Shown here piece after piece: positions 1 to 7,602 of a stretch of DNA of 64,000 nucleotides. The DNA comes from Glycomyces salinus (GTDB lineage Bacteria; Actinomycetota; Actinomycetes; Mycobacteriales; Micromonosporaceae), in NCBI RefSeq assembly GCF_016428645.1, contig NZ_JAELXW010000023.1:1-64000 (forward strand). Direction: 5' to 3'. The translations under genes and the position numbers were made by a program. The notes beneath the pieces were generated by a model. The model saw nothing but the letters and a program-made list of their open reading frames with translations. It had not been told where the DNA came from and did no database searches. Positions within the stretch are counted from its first letter, which is position 1. The number at the start of each line of letters is the position of its first letter.

Positions 1-567
1 GCCCAAGCACGAGCACGCTTCACCACCGAAGCAACCGAAGCAACCGAAGCCACCGAAGCGCAAACACCGGGACCCGAACCCGAACCGCACTCGGGACCTG
101 AACGAGACCCCGAACCGGCCTGCACCGCAACACGATCCGACCCCGGACCGCCCCCATTCTTACCCCGCCCGCCGCGGAAGGCACCCGCGGCGGGGGCCAG
201 CACACACACGACACACCAACCCGAACCCCAAACGGGGATCGGGCCCCTCGCCATGCCCGCACCTGGCACACCACCCGGCCCGCCCCATCTCGCTCCGTCG
301 TTTCCGCAGAGCCGGACCCACGCCACCTTGACGACCTACCATCGACCTCTGCCCGCCGCCTACCTCTCTATCGTTGACGGATTGAACCCCGCCCCGACAG
401 GTCCGCAACCCAGCTGCCGACCCGACTCTCCCACCGGCCTTGTCGTCGCCGCCCGATTGAAGCCGGGCCCCAGCTCTCTCGCGACCCGGGATGGCACCCC
501 GAGCCAATCTCTCACTACCTATGTCGGGTATTTGACACAAATGAGTATGAGAAGCGCAGCAGGGTGA
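1..567 (+). CDS. Possible 3' end of an unknown accessory gene with a Thr-Glu-Ala repeat tail
   Basis: Frame 1 is open from the first base to a TGA at 565-567, so any gene would begin outside the window. The first 60 codons read as a low-complexity acidic and proline-rich tail with four TEA repeats near 25-60, then PGPEPEPHSGPERDPEP. No domain is recognised. Codon choice (many GAA, GCA, CAA, CGA) is less GC-rich at third positions than in the housekeeping genes here, which would suit an accessory or mobile gene. Long open frames also occur by chance at this GC content, and the part after about position 250 has no protein-like character. A Cys-rich reverse-strand frame (540-160) was considered but is not supported. 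This may simply be non-coding. Confidence 0.2.
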   Translation, partial: AQARARFTTEATEATEATEAQTPGPEPEPHSGPERDPEPACTATRSDPGPPPFLPRPPRKAPAAGASTHTTHQPEPQTGIGPLAMPAPGTPPGPPHLAPSFPQSRTHATLTTYHRPLPAAYLSIVDGLNPAPTGPQPSCRPDSPTGLVVAARLKPGPSSLATRDGTPSQSLTTYVGYLTQMSMRSAAG

Positions 568-569
568 TC

Positions 570-599
570 TTGCACTGAAACACCTGAGCTAGTTACAAT
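570..599 (+). promoter_or_regulatory. Sigma-70-type promoter of the XRE regulator
   Basis: TTGCAC (570-575) and TACAAT (594-599) are separated by 18 bp, close to the housekeeping consensus. Transcription would begin near 606-608, which coincides with the ATG at 608. The transcript would therefore be leaderless or nearly so. Confidence 0.6.
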
Positions 600-607
600 C
601 TGTGAGC

Positions 608-1456
608 ATGACGGATAGCGACGATGCGAATCCTGGTCCACCCCCACTCATGGAGCTCGCGAGACAGCTCGTCTCAGAACGGACCCGGCCGCGCGACGGC
701 TACCCGAAGGGGTACACCAAGACCGAGGTTCCCACGAACATCTGCTCTGCGAAGACCTTGACGCGCTTGGAATCCGGACGGTACCGGGGCCTCAAGGTCA
801 ATACCGTGCTCGGCCTCCTACGCTTCTATCAGACGCCCTATGAGCTGGCCGATCGCATCGCTAGCCTCGCGGAGGCCGCCCGGGCCCGTGACTGGTGCGG
901 CCACTACGCCAGCGCTCTCGATGACGGGGGTTGGTTCTACCAGCAGTGCGAGGACAACGCGAATTACCTGGTATTTCACTCGTATTCGCTGTTCCCTTCG
1001 CTCATGCAGAGCCCGGCTTACTACCGAATGCTCAGGGACACCACACAAGTCGATTTCGAAGCGGATCCTGACTGGGTCAAGGGCCTCGAGTACCGGATGG
1101 CACGACGCCAGCGATGGATCGAGTCGCAACGACCAGCCATGTTCTTGCTCGGTGAAGCTGCGCTGACCATCAGCCTCGGGTCCGAACGAGACGAGATCTT
1201 GGCTGATCTCCGTGAGATCGCGGCTCTTCCATTCGCGGATGTGCAGGTCGTTCCCTTCGCCGCTGGTCGCTACGAGCTTCAACCCTGGACGCTCAGACTG
1301 CTGGAATACGATGACGGCGAAGAGACCGTGATCAACGTCGAGTCGCCACGAGGTTCGGGTTTCGTTCCGGTCGACTCGGCGCGAGGTAAGTTCTTCACCG
1401 GTGCTCTCAAGGTGGCATCGGGCAAATCGATCTCATTGGAGGACTTCCTAAAGTGA
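608..1456 (+). CDS. XRE-family regulator with DUF5753 ligand-like domain
   Basis: This is a 282-residue member of the actinomycete helix-turn-helix/DUF5753 family. The N-terminal third carries an HTH (SAKTLTRLESGRYRGLKVNTV, about residues 48-68). The rest is DUF5753, with the typical RRQRWIES and LLGEAAL stretches and the FADVQVVPFAAGRYE segment. Start choice: the -10 box ends at 599, so the transcript begins at about the ATG at 608. A GTG at 602 would lie at or upstream of the transcription start. The next gene overlaps its stop (GTGA) and encodes DUF397, the usual partner. Such pairs are abundant in sporulating actinomycetes and some are linked to development; the ligand or target here is unknown. 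Confidence 0.85.
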   Translation: MTDSDDANPGPPPLMELARQLVSERTRPRDGYPKGYTKTEVPTNICSAKTLTRLESGRYRGLKVNTVLGLLRFYQTPYELADRIASLAEAARARDWCGHYASALDDGGWFYQQCEDNANYLVFHSYSLFPSLMQSPAYYRMLRDTTQVDFEADPDWVKGLEYRMARRQRWIESQRPAMFLLGEAALTISLGSERDEILADLREIAALPFADVQVVPFAAGRYELQPWTLRLLEYDDGEETVINVESPRGSGFVPVDSARGKFFTGALKVASGKSISLEDFLK

Positions 1457-1653
1457 CCAGAATCGGGCATTGGCGCAAATCAAGCCGGAGCGCGAATAAC
1501 CAGAGCGACAACTGTGTCGAGGTGCGCCTCAGCGGCGACACCCCGCAGGTGTCCGACAGTAAACTGGCCGACGATCGCCCCATCCTCACCGTCAACGCCG
1601 AGACCTACAAGGGCCTGCTGGCGTGGGTGAAGGACGCCTCCGGACATCCGTAG
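1453..1653 (+). CDS. DUF397 domain protein
   Basis: A 66-residue protein starting with the family signature WRKSSRSANNQSDNCVEVR and ending in the usual F/L-x-W-V-K-D type segment (LLAWVKDASGHP). Its GTG start overlaps the stop of the DUF5753 regulator by 4 bp, so the two are probably translationally coupled. DUF397 proteins are thought to act as small partners or antagonists of the neighbouring XRE regulator; that role is inferred from family context. The protein is full length for the family. Confidence 0.85.
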   Translation: MTRIGHWRKSSRSANNQSDNCVEVRLSGDTPQVSDSKLADDRPILTVNAETYKGLLAWVKDASGHP

Positions 1654-1786
1654 TAACCGCAGCCCGGCGTGGAGGCCAGCGGGCTGCCGTACCAGCACAA
1701 CAGGAACATCACGCGTCGGCGGCGGAACCCGAGAGCCCGCCGCCGTTCGCTTCCCCGAACAACCCCGAGCGATCCCAGAGGCGCCC

Positions 1787-2071
1787 ATGAGCAAGCCAGT
1801 CCGAGAACATCCCCTCAAGGGGCAGTTCGACACCGCCTCGGCCCGCTGGGTACGCCCGCAGACCGATGACGGCACCCCTGGCGAGCTCGAGATCGGGTTC
1901 GCCGACAATGGCCTTGTCGCCATGCGCCGCGTCGACGACCCGGACGGCACAATCCTGATCTACACCCCCGAGGAGTGGGAGGCGTTCGTCGGCGGCGTGC
2001 GCGACGGCGAACTCGACCTCAGCGTCCTGGCAGTAGACGCCCGGAACGCGACCTCGCCCGAGGGCGAGTAA
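1787..2071 (+). CDS. Small DUF397-like protein
   Basis: A 94-residue acidic protein. The segment TILIYTPEEWEAFVGGVRDGELD matches the end of longer DUF397 proteins (tPxEWxAFvxGvrxGEfd). The N-terminal part does not show the WRKSS signature. An AGAGG ribosome site sits 6-7 nt before the ATG. It lies 133 bp after the first DUF397 gene on the same strand and may be a second partner of the same regulator. Confidence 0.6.
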   Translation: MSKPVREHPLKGQFDTASARWVRPQTDDGTPGELEIGFADNGLVAMRRVDDPDGTILIYTPEEWEAFVGGVRDGELDLSVLAVDARNATSPEGE

Positions 2072-2302
2072 CCGCCGCCCTTCGACGCCACCATTCCGGC
2101 ACCACGCCTGGACTTCGCAGTGGACATTATGGCCCGTCGTTTTGTCCAGTCTGCTCGAATCACCCTGAAGTCCGGCATACCCGCCGGCCAGAACAAATTC
2201 TTGTCCCGGTGTTCTCCCTGCTCTTAGGCTTATCGCAAGACCTCGGCCGGAACTGTCGTCGTCTACAAACGACCAGTCAACGCCTTCGAGGGAGGACACG
2301 GC

Positions 2303-2623
2303 ATGACGCGACGGCAGCAGACACCGCTGGAGCCGGGCCGGGTCTACGGCGAATTCGTCAACGCGGGCGGCACGACCTTCGTGCTGCGGGCCAGCGCGGG
2401 CGGCCACCGGATGGCCGTCCACCTCCACCACGACGAGGGCCCGCAGATCGCCGTCGTCTGCTGGCCACTGCATCCCGAGGACCGCATGGTCCGCTGGCAG
2501 GGGCGCCTCTGGTCGTCCAACCCCGCCGAGTGGAAGCAGGAGGTGAAGCGCCTCGCCTTCGCCGCCATCGACGCTTCCTGTGCCCGTCCCGGAGTGATCG
2601 GCCGGAAGGCGGTCGGGTCATGA
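2303..2623 (+). CDS. Hypothetical protein, first gene of a three-gene overlapping cassette
   Basis: This 106-residue protein is not recognised. It has a YGEFVNAGGTTFVLR beta-rich start and a tail with RWQGRLWSSNPAEWKQEVKRL. A strong GGGAGGA ribosome site precedes the ATG, and a possible promoter (TTGTCC near 2192, TAGGCT about 18 bp later) lies in the 230-bp gap before it. The stop overlaps the next start as ATGA, so the three genes 2303-3302 are probably one operon. It is soluble, with no signal peptide or membrane segment. Confidence 0.6.
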   Translation: MTRRQQTPLEPGRVYGEFVNAGGTTFVLRASAGGHRMAVHLHHDEGPQIAVVCWPLHPEDRMVRWQGRLWSSNPAEWKQEVKRLAFAAIDASCARPGVIGRKAVGS

Positions 2624-2964
2624 GCGACTTCGGCGACTTCCTGGACCGCAGCGTGTTCGTGCTGCACCTCCCCCGCCCCACATCCACAGGCTCCGTCGTC
2701 CGCAAGAGCGGCGGCTACCGCGCCGTCGCGTTCTCTCAGCTTGATTCCGACACCCTCGACGGCCGGGGCCTGGTGGAACCCCGGCGCGGCGTCACGGTGT
2801 CATGCTGCCTCTGCCCCAGCGTGATCCGTCTCCTGGCCTTGGGATACGGGGAGATGGCGCGCCGGGTCGAGGCGGCCAGGTGGCATTACGCCCCGGGCCG
2901 TCACCTCCACGACCGCGCCTGGTGTCCGCGTTGCCGCCCTCACGCCGGGAAGGCCGTCGCTTGA
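2620..2964 (+). CDS. Small protein with a CxxC...CxxC zinc-ribbon-like pattern
   Basis: A 114-residue product that begins at the ATG inside the ATGA overlap with the previous gene. The frame is open much further upstream, but no start there fits the operon. Two cysteine clusters, SCCLCPSV at about residue 60 and WCPRCRPH near the C-terminus, suggest a metal-binding fold. No family is recognised. The stop overlaps a TTG start of the next gene by 4 bp. Confidence 0.55.
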   Translation: MSDFGDFLDRSVFVLHLPRPTSTGSVVRKSGGYRAVAFSQLDSDTLDGRGLVEPRRGVTVSCCLCPSVIRLLALGYGEMARRVEAARWHYAPGRHLHDRAWCPRCRPHAGKAVA

Positions 2965-3302
2965 TCGCTCGACACGACAGCCGCCCGGCCGGACCGGTCG
3001 CCGCGCCTCGCACAGTTGACCCGTTGCGGCGGCCGGTCCGCTCCTCCTGCCTGATCGAGCTGGGACGCATCAAGGTCGACGGCCGCGAGGTCGAACTGGT
3101 GTGGTCGACGCTCTCCGACACGGTGCTGGCCGACTTCAGCGAAGTCGAGCCGAGGCGGATCGGCACGGCGGTCATCGGCGGTCCGGCAGAACCGGCCTTC
3201 ATCGCCCAGCCCAACCACCTCGACTGGCTCGGCTATGAGGACCGCGAGGCCCGAATCCTCCGCGTCGCGGTCCGCCTATACCGTCAGCAGCCAGGAAACT
3301 AG
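2961..3302 (+). CDS. Hypothetical protein with TTG start, third gene of the cassette
   Basis: A 113-residue protein if translation starts at the TTG at 2961, overlapping the preceding TGA (TTGA). The frame upstream of this is the antisense-like Pro/Arg-rich region of the neighbouring gene, so the longer start at 2802 is unlikely. The body (IELGRIKVDGREVELVWSTL; later LDWLGYEDREARILRVAVRLY) looks like a small alpha/beta protein, but no family is recognised. It converges on the lipoprotein gene with a 12-bp gap. Confidence 0.5.
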   Translation: MIARHDSRPAGPVAAPRTVDPLRRPVRSSCLIELGRIKVDGREVELVWSTLSDTVLADFSEVEPRRIGTAVIGGPAEPAFIAQPNHLDWLGYEDREARILRVAVRLYRQQPGN

Positions 3303-3314
3303 CCGTCCGAGTCG

Positions 3315-3968
3315 TCAGGGGGCCTCGATGCTCACGTCCGCGTTGTAATCGGTCAGGTGGAGGGTGACCGTGGCGTCGCCTTGGGCGAATTCGGCCTTGA
3401 CCACTTGGAGGGTCTCGGTGTCGAACCAGACGGTGGCCTCGTTCCATTCGCCGTCGGCCGGGATGAAGTCCTGGAAGGTCTCGGGGTCGAAGGTGATCCG
3501 GTAGCGGTAGGCGTCGGCGCCGTCGACCTCCTCGGCCTCCTGGGGCTCGGCGGAGTCGTAGGCGGCCAGGAGGGCGGCGATGCCGCGGTCCTCGGACAGG
3601 ATCACGGTCGGGTCGTACGGGAGCTCGTCGCCGCCGACCTCGATCTGCTGGAAGCCGCCGGTGGGGCCCTTGACCCAGGCGTCCTCGCCGATGACCACGT
3701 AGGAGACCTCGACGTCCATCCCGAAGGCGGAGATGACGCCGTCGCCCTCGGCCGAGCCGTCGGCGGTGACGGTGCCTTGGGCCGAGGACACCTCCAGGCC
3801 CTCGACCTCCCCTTCGACGTCGAGAGCGAAGTGGACGTTCTCGACCTCGGACATGGCCTGGGCGGCATCGGGGATCGTCTCGTCGGCCGCGGGCGACTCC
3901 TCGCCTCCGGAGCAGGAGGCCAGCGCGAGGACGGCCGTTGCGGCAGCGGCGAGAAGTCTGAGTTTCAT
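3315..3968 (-). CDS. LppX/LprAFG-type lipoprotein
   Basis: A 217-residue lipoprotein. The signal peptide MKLRLLAAAATAVLALASC ends in a lipobox (ALASC, Cys19). The mature part is acidic and follows the LppX/LprAFG plan: AMSEVENVHFALDVEGEV at the start, paired VSYVVIGEDAWVKGPTGGFQ strands, a YRYRITFDPE segment and a final ATVWFDTETLQVVKAEF-type strand. Family members fold as a half-barrel with a lipid-binding cavity and are anchored on the outer face of the membrane, where some traffic glycolipids. No LprG-type efflux partner is adjacent, so the ligand is unknown. Confidence 0.8.
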   Translation of the reverse strand: MKLRLLAAAATAVLALASCSGGEESPAADETIPDAAQAMSEVENVHFALDVEGEVEGLEVSSAQGTVTADGSAEGDGVISAFGMDVEVSYVVIGEDAWVKGPTGGFQQIEVGGDELPYDPTVILSEDRGIAALLAAYDSAEPQEAEEVDGADAYRYRITFDPETFQDFIPADGEWNEATVWFDTETLQVVKAEFAQGDATVTLHLTDYNADVSIEAP

Positions 3969-4065
3969 ACTCCGATCTTATTGGAGTGGGGCCAGAAGCC
4001 GGGAGTAGTCTGGCGGGAACTGCTGTCACCTTGCGAGCCATGTGCTTCGAGAGGATTACCCCCTG

Positions 4066-5274
4066 ATGAGCCGGACCACCCTCACCGCAAGTGTCATGAA
4101 CGCCCTCCTCGCCCCCGCCGCGGGCGGGAGGAAGCGGCCGGAGGCCGCGTGGGAGAAGGCCGTCGCCGACCTCGAGCAGTCGACCGGCTGGTCGACCACC
4201 GGGGACGAGCAGTTCGCCGCCGACCTCGGATTCACTCTGAGCCGCCTGACCGAGATACCCGGGCTGACCCCCTTCGGTTGGCAGGCGTGCCTTCGGGACG
4301 CGAAGGAGCGCCTGGAGAACCGGCTGCGCGTCCGGAACCTGTTGGAGACGCGCCCCGAGATCGCCGACGAGAAGATCGTCGACCCGGTGTTCGTCGTCGG
4401 CCTGCCGCGCACCGCCACCACGCTGGCCCACAAGGTCCTCGCGGCCTCCGACGACCACCGCGGGCCGCTACTGTGGGAGATGGTCCGGGCCGACCTGGAG
4501 AACCCGGAGGCGGAGGCGAAGATCATCAAGGCGCTCGACGGCGGCGCGAAGATGGTCGCCAAGGTCGCGCCGTCGTGGGAGGTCATCCACCCGATCCGGT
4601 CCCGGCAGCCCGAGGAGACGATGTTCGTCCTGCCGCACGGCACCTACCACCTGATCCTGCGCGGGTCCATGCCCGGGTATCGGCGCTGGCTCGGCGAACG
4701 GGACACCCTGCCCGATTTCGAGTACCTCAAGCAGACTCTTCAGGTGCTCCAGCACGGACGCGAGCCGAAGCGCTGGATCCTCAAGTACCCGGCGCACCTG
4801 AACGACATGGACACCATCCGCGAGGTCTTCCCGGACGCCAGGTTCGTGTGGACCCACCGGGACCCGACCACCGCGATCGGTTCGCTGTGCAGCCTCATGG
4901 AGACGTCCTGGTCGATGTACCAGCGCCGCCCGGACCTGCGCCAGATCGGGCAGCTCGCCCTGGAGCTGCTGGTCGAGTCGGTCGAGAAGGGCCGGGCCTC
5001 GCGGCTGAACCTGCCGACCGACGCGATCGTCGACGTCCCCTACCACCGGCTCAACTCCGATCCGCACCGCGAGGTGCCCAAGCTCTACGAAGCACTGGGC
5101 GCCAAGTGGACCGGGAAGGACGCGATGAACCTGGCGAACGTCCTGGCCCGGCCGCAGACCGACCGCCGACACGAGTACGGCCTCTCGCGCTACGGGCTGG
5201 ACCTGCCGACCGTGGAGTCCGCGTTCGGCGACTACGTGCGCCTGGTCGACAGCTTCAACACCAAATTAGAGTGA
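4066..5274 (+). CDS. Sulfotransferase family protein (first of a tandem pair)
   Basis: A 402-residue PAPS-dependent sulfotransferase-like protein. The 5'-phosphosulfate loop is VFVVGLPRTATTLAHKV at about residues 108-124. The 3'-phosphate region is RFVWTHRDPTTAIGSLCSLM around residue 265. The start is placed at ATG 4066, which has AGAGGA 10 nt upstream and aligns with the start of the downstream paralogue; a GTG at 4042 would add eight unmatched residues. The acceptor substrate cannot be read from sequence. The paralogue at 5287 begins 13 bp after this stop. Confidence 0.8.
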   Translation: MSRTTLTASVMNALLAPAAGGRKRPEAAWEKAVADLEQSTGWSTTGDEQFAADLGFTLSRLTEIPGLTPFGWQACLRDAKERLENRLRVRNLLETRPEIADEKIVDPVFVVGLPRTATTLAHKVLAASDDHRGPLLWEMVRADLENPEAEAKIIKALDGGAKMVAKVAPSWEVIHPIRSRQPEETMFVLPHGTYHLILRGSMPGYRRWLGERDTLPDFEYLKQTLQVLQHGREPKRWILKYPAHLNDMDTIREVFPDARFVWTHRDPTTAIGSLCSLMETSWSMYQRRPDLRQIGQLALELLVESVEKGRASRLNLPTDAIVDVPYHRLNSDPHREVPKLYEALGAKWTGKDAMNLANVLARPQTDRRHEYGLSRYGLDLPTVESAFGDYVRLVDSFNTKLE

Positions 5275-5286
5275 GGACCACCCCTG

Positions 5287-6489
5287 ATGAGCCGCACCAC
5301 CTTCACCGCATCCGTACTGAACGCCGTGCTCCGGCCCCTCTCGGGAGGCCGGAAGCGGCCGGAGGAGACCTGGGAGAAGACCGTCGCCGAGGTCGAGAAG
5401 TCGACCGGATGGTCCACCGCCGGCGACGAGCAGTTCGCCGCCGACCTGGGGTTCCTGCTGCGCTGCCTGGCCGCGCAGCCGGGAGTGGCCCCGTTCGGCT
5501 GGACGTCGACCCTCCAGGACGCGAAGTCGCGCGTGGAGAACCGGCTGCGCATCCGGCACCTGCTCGAGACGCGCCCCGAGATCGCCGATGAGAAGATCGT
5601 CGACCCGGTGTTCGTCGTCGGCCTGCCGCGCACCGCCACCACGCTGACGCACAAGGTCCTCGCGGCCTCCGACGACCACCGCGGCCCGATGCTCTGGGAG
5701 ATGATGCACACCGACCTGGAGGGCTCCGCCGAAGCCGCCAAGACGATCAAGCGCCTCGAAGCCAGCGCGCGGCTGCTGACCAGGCTCGCGCCCTCCTGGG
5801 AGGTCATCCACCCCATCCGGGTCCGGCAGCCCGAGGAGTCGATCTTCATCCTCCCGCACGACACGTTCCAGCTGGCGCTGAGGACCGAGATGCCCGAGTA
5901 CCGCGAGTGGCTGACCACGAGGGACTACAAGCCCGACTACGAGTATCTCAAGCAGGCGCTGCAGGTGCTCCAGCACGGACGCGAGCCGAAGCGCTGGATC
6001 CTCAAGCACCCGGGGCACCTCAACCACATGGACGTGATCCGCGAGGTCTTCCCGGACGCGTGCTTCGTGTGGACCCACCGCGACCCGATCACGGTGATGG
6101 GCTCCTCGTGCAGTCTGATGGAGACCTCGTGGTCGCTCTACCAGCGCCGCCCCGACCTGCACCAGATCGGAAAGCTCACACTGGAGCTGCAGGCCGAGTC
6201 GATCGAGAAGGGCCGCCGCTCGCGGCTGAACCTGCCGACCGAGGCGATCATCGACGTCCCCTACCACCGGCTCAACTCCGATCCCCACAACGAGGTCCCC
6301 AAGCTCTACGAGTCCCTGGGCGCCAAGTGGACCGACAAGGACGCCGGGAACCTCGAGAAGGTGCTGGCGCGGCCGCTGCCGGACCGCCGCCACGAGTACG
6401 GGCTCTCCCGCTACGGGCTGAACGCGCCGCAGGTCGAGGCCGCGTTCGGGGACTACGTGCGGCTGGTCGACAGCTTCAACTCCCGGTGA
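5287..6489 (+). CDS. Sulfotransferase family protein (second of a tandem pair)
   Basis: A 400-residue paralogue of the preceding gene, colinear over its whole length. It shares the loop VFVVGLPRTATTLTHKV, the HGREPKRWILKHPGHL segment and the CFVWTHRDPITVMGSSCSLM region. GAGGACC lies just upstream of the ATG. The pair arose by tandem duplication. Differences concentrate in the N-terminal 100 residues and around SLMETSWS, so acceptor specificity may have diverged. Its last 14 bp overlap the end of the convergent cydB gene. Confidence 0.8.
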   Translation: MSRTTFTASVLNAVLRPLSGGRKRPEETWEKTVAEVEKSTGWSTAGDEQFAADLGFLLRCLAAQPGVAPFGWTSTLQDAKSRVENRLRIRHLLETRPEIADEKIVDPVFVVGLPRTATTLTHKVLAASDDHRGPMLWEMMHTDLEGSAEAAKTIKRLEASARLLTRLAPSWEVIHPIRVRQPEESIFILPHDTFQLALRTEMPEYREWLTTRDYKPDYEYLKQALQVLQHGREPKRWILKHPGHLNHMDVIREVFPDACFVWTHRDPITVMGSSCSLMETSWSLYQRRPDLHQIGKLTLELQAESIEKGRRSRLNLPTEAIIDVPYHRLNSDPHNEVPKLYESLGAKWTDKDAGNLEKVLARPLPDRRHEYGLSRYGLNAPQVEAAFGDYVRLVDSFNSR

Positions 6490-7522
6490 GCTCCCCGGCG
6501 GCGTGCTCGGCTTTCCCCTGGTCGCGCTCGTTCCACTGCTCGGACTGGGTCAGGTAGAACAGGTAGGCCAGGGCCGGACCGACCACGACCGCGGCGATGC
6601 CCACGGCCACCAGAAGCCCCTGGAGGGTCGCGCGCGCACCGGCGGCCTCGGCGACGGTGACCTCGTCGACCAGCAGCCACGGGTACTGCCCGAGGCCCCA
6701 TCCGGCCACGACGGCCGCCACGGCGAGCACCGCGGTGCCCCGCGCCGGGCCGAAGCGGCGCCGGGCCAGCAGGACGAGCGTGGCCGCGCCGCCGAGCGCC
6801 GACGCCGCCACCAGCGGCAGAGCCCGCCCGGTGAGACCGGCCGCCAGGGTGGGCGCGTCGTGGTCGATCGGAGCGAGGGCGACGAACACCGCCGCGCCGA
6901 CCACGACCCCGACGACGAGCGTCCGCGCCCGCAGCCGCGCGGCCAGCTCCGACTTCCCGGCACGGGCCGCGTCGTGGGTCAGGAACGTCCCGGAGACGAA
7001 CGCGCAGGTGCCGACCGCTATCGCACCGGTCAGCAGCGAGGTCGGATTGATCCACGACCCCCACGGGTCGCCGTGCCCGGCGGCAGGGACGCGCCCGGAG
7101 GCGATCGCCCCGGCGACGGTGCCCAGGAAGAACGGGGCGAGGACCGAGGAGGTGGCGAAGACCGCGCCGAACAGCCGGGCCTGGCCGAGGGTCTCGGCGT
7201 ACTTGCGGAAGGCGAAGCTCGCTCCGCGCAGCACGATCCCCAGCAGCGCCAGCACCAGCGGCACGAACAGCGTGGTCATCGCCGCGGCGAAGGACTCGGG
7301 GAAGCCGGTCCACCAGGTGACCAGGATGTAGACGAGCCAGACGTGGTTGGCCTCCCACACCGGGCCGATGCTGGAGTCGATGAGGGTCCGCAGCGGGGCG
7401 CCGCGCCGGGTGCCGCCGGCGGTCAGGTCCCAGAAGCCCGAGCCGAAATCGGCGCCGCCGAGGACGGCGTAGGCGATGACCCCGGCGAACAGGGCGCAGG
7501 CGACGGCCAGTTCGAGCGTCAT
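6476..7522 (-). CDS. cydB: Cytochrome bd oxidase subunit II
   Basis: CydB, about 348 residues, a polytopic membrane subunit of the high-affinity quinol oxidase that reduces O2 to water without proton pumping. The N-terminus LAVACALFAGVIAYAVLGGADFGSGFWDL carries the CydB GG-x-D-x-G hallmark, and about eight to nine hydrophobic helices follow. The ATG at 7522 has AGGAGGAGG just upstream. The longer frame starting at 7603 only translates the 33-bp repeats. It lies directly downstream of cydA. No cydCD assembly-exporter genes follow, which is unusual because cydAB and cydCD are often linked in actinomycetes. Confidence 0.95.
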   Translation of the reverse strand: MTLELAVACALFAGVIAYAVLGGADFGSGFWDLTAGGTRRGAPLRTLIDSSIGPVWEANHVWLVYILVTWWTGFPESFAAAMTTLFVPLVLALLGIVLRGASFAFRKYAETLGQARLFGAVFATSSVLAPFFLGTVAGAIASGRVPAAGHGDPWGSWINPTSLLTGAIAVGTCAFVSGTFLTHDAARAGKSELAARLRARTLVVGVVVGAAVFVALAPIDHDAPTLAAGLTGRALPLVAASALGGAATLVLLARRRFGPARGTAVLAVAAVVAGWGLGQYPWLLVDEVTVAEAAGARATLQGLLVAVGIAAVVVGPALAYLFYLTQSEQWNERDQGKAEHAAGELTGS

Positions 7523-7536
7523 CGGGTGGCCTCCTC

Positions 7537-7602
7537 CTCTTGACGAAGCTTGCGAGCCATAGATTGGCACTCTTGACGAAGCTTGCGAGTCATAAATTGG
7601 CA
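7537..7602. repeat. Two tandem copies of a dispersed 33-bp repeat between cydA and cydB
   Basis: Copies at 7537-7569 and 7570-7602 share CTTGACGAAGCTTGCGAG followed by YCATARATTGGCA. The same unit, with a GCTTGCGAGCYRTAAATT-like core, recurs at 50530-50628 (three copies) and 51934-51966 (one copy). Here it provides the last codons and stop of cydA and ends just before the cydB ribosome site. Confidence 0.85.

Noticed and set aside
160-540. Reverse-strand 126-residue frame with two Cys pairs
   Set aside because: The Cys pairs resemble a zinc ribbon, but the rest is Arg/Gly-rich antisense composition, there is no ribosome site, and it ends against the XRE promoter region.
2125-2152. TGGACA-N16-TGTCCA inverted repeat as an operator
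   Set aside because: Arms are short, spacing is wide and there is no second copy; too weak to call.
3357-5591. Long forward frame of 744 codons over the lipoprotein and first sulfotransferase
   Set aside because: It is antisense to the lipoprotein and out of frame with the sulfotransferase; composition is Arg/Pro/Gly-rich shadow sequence.
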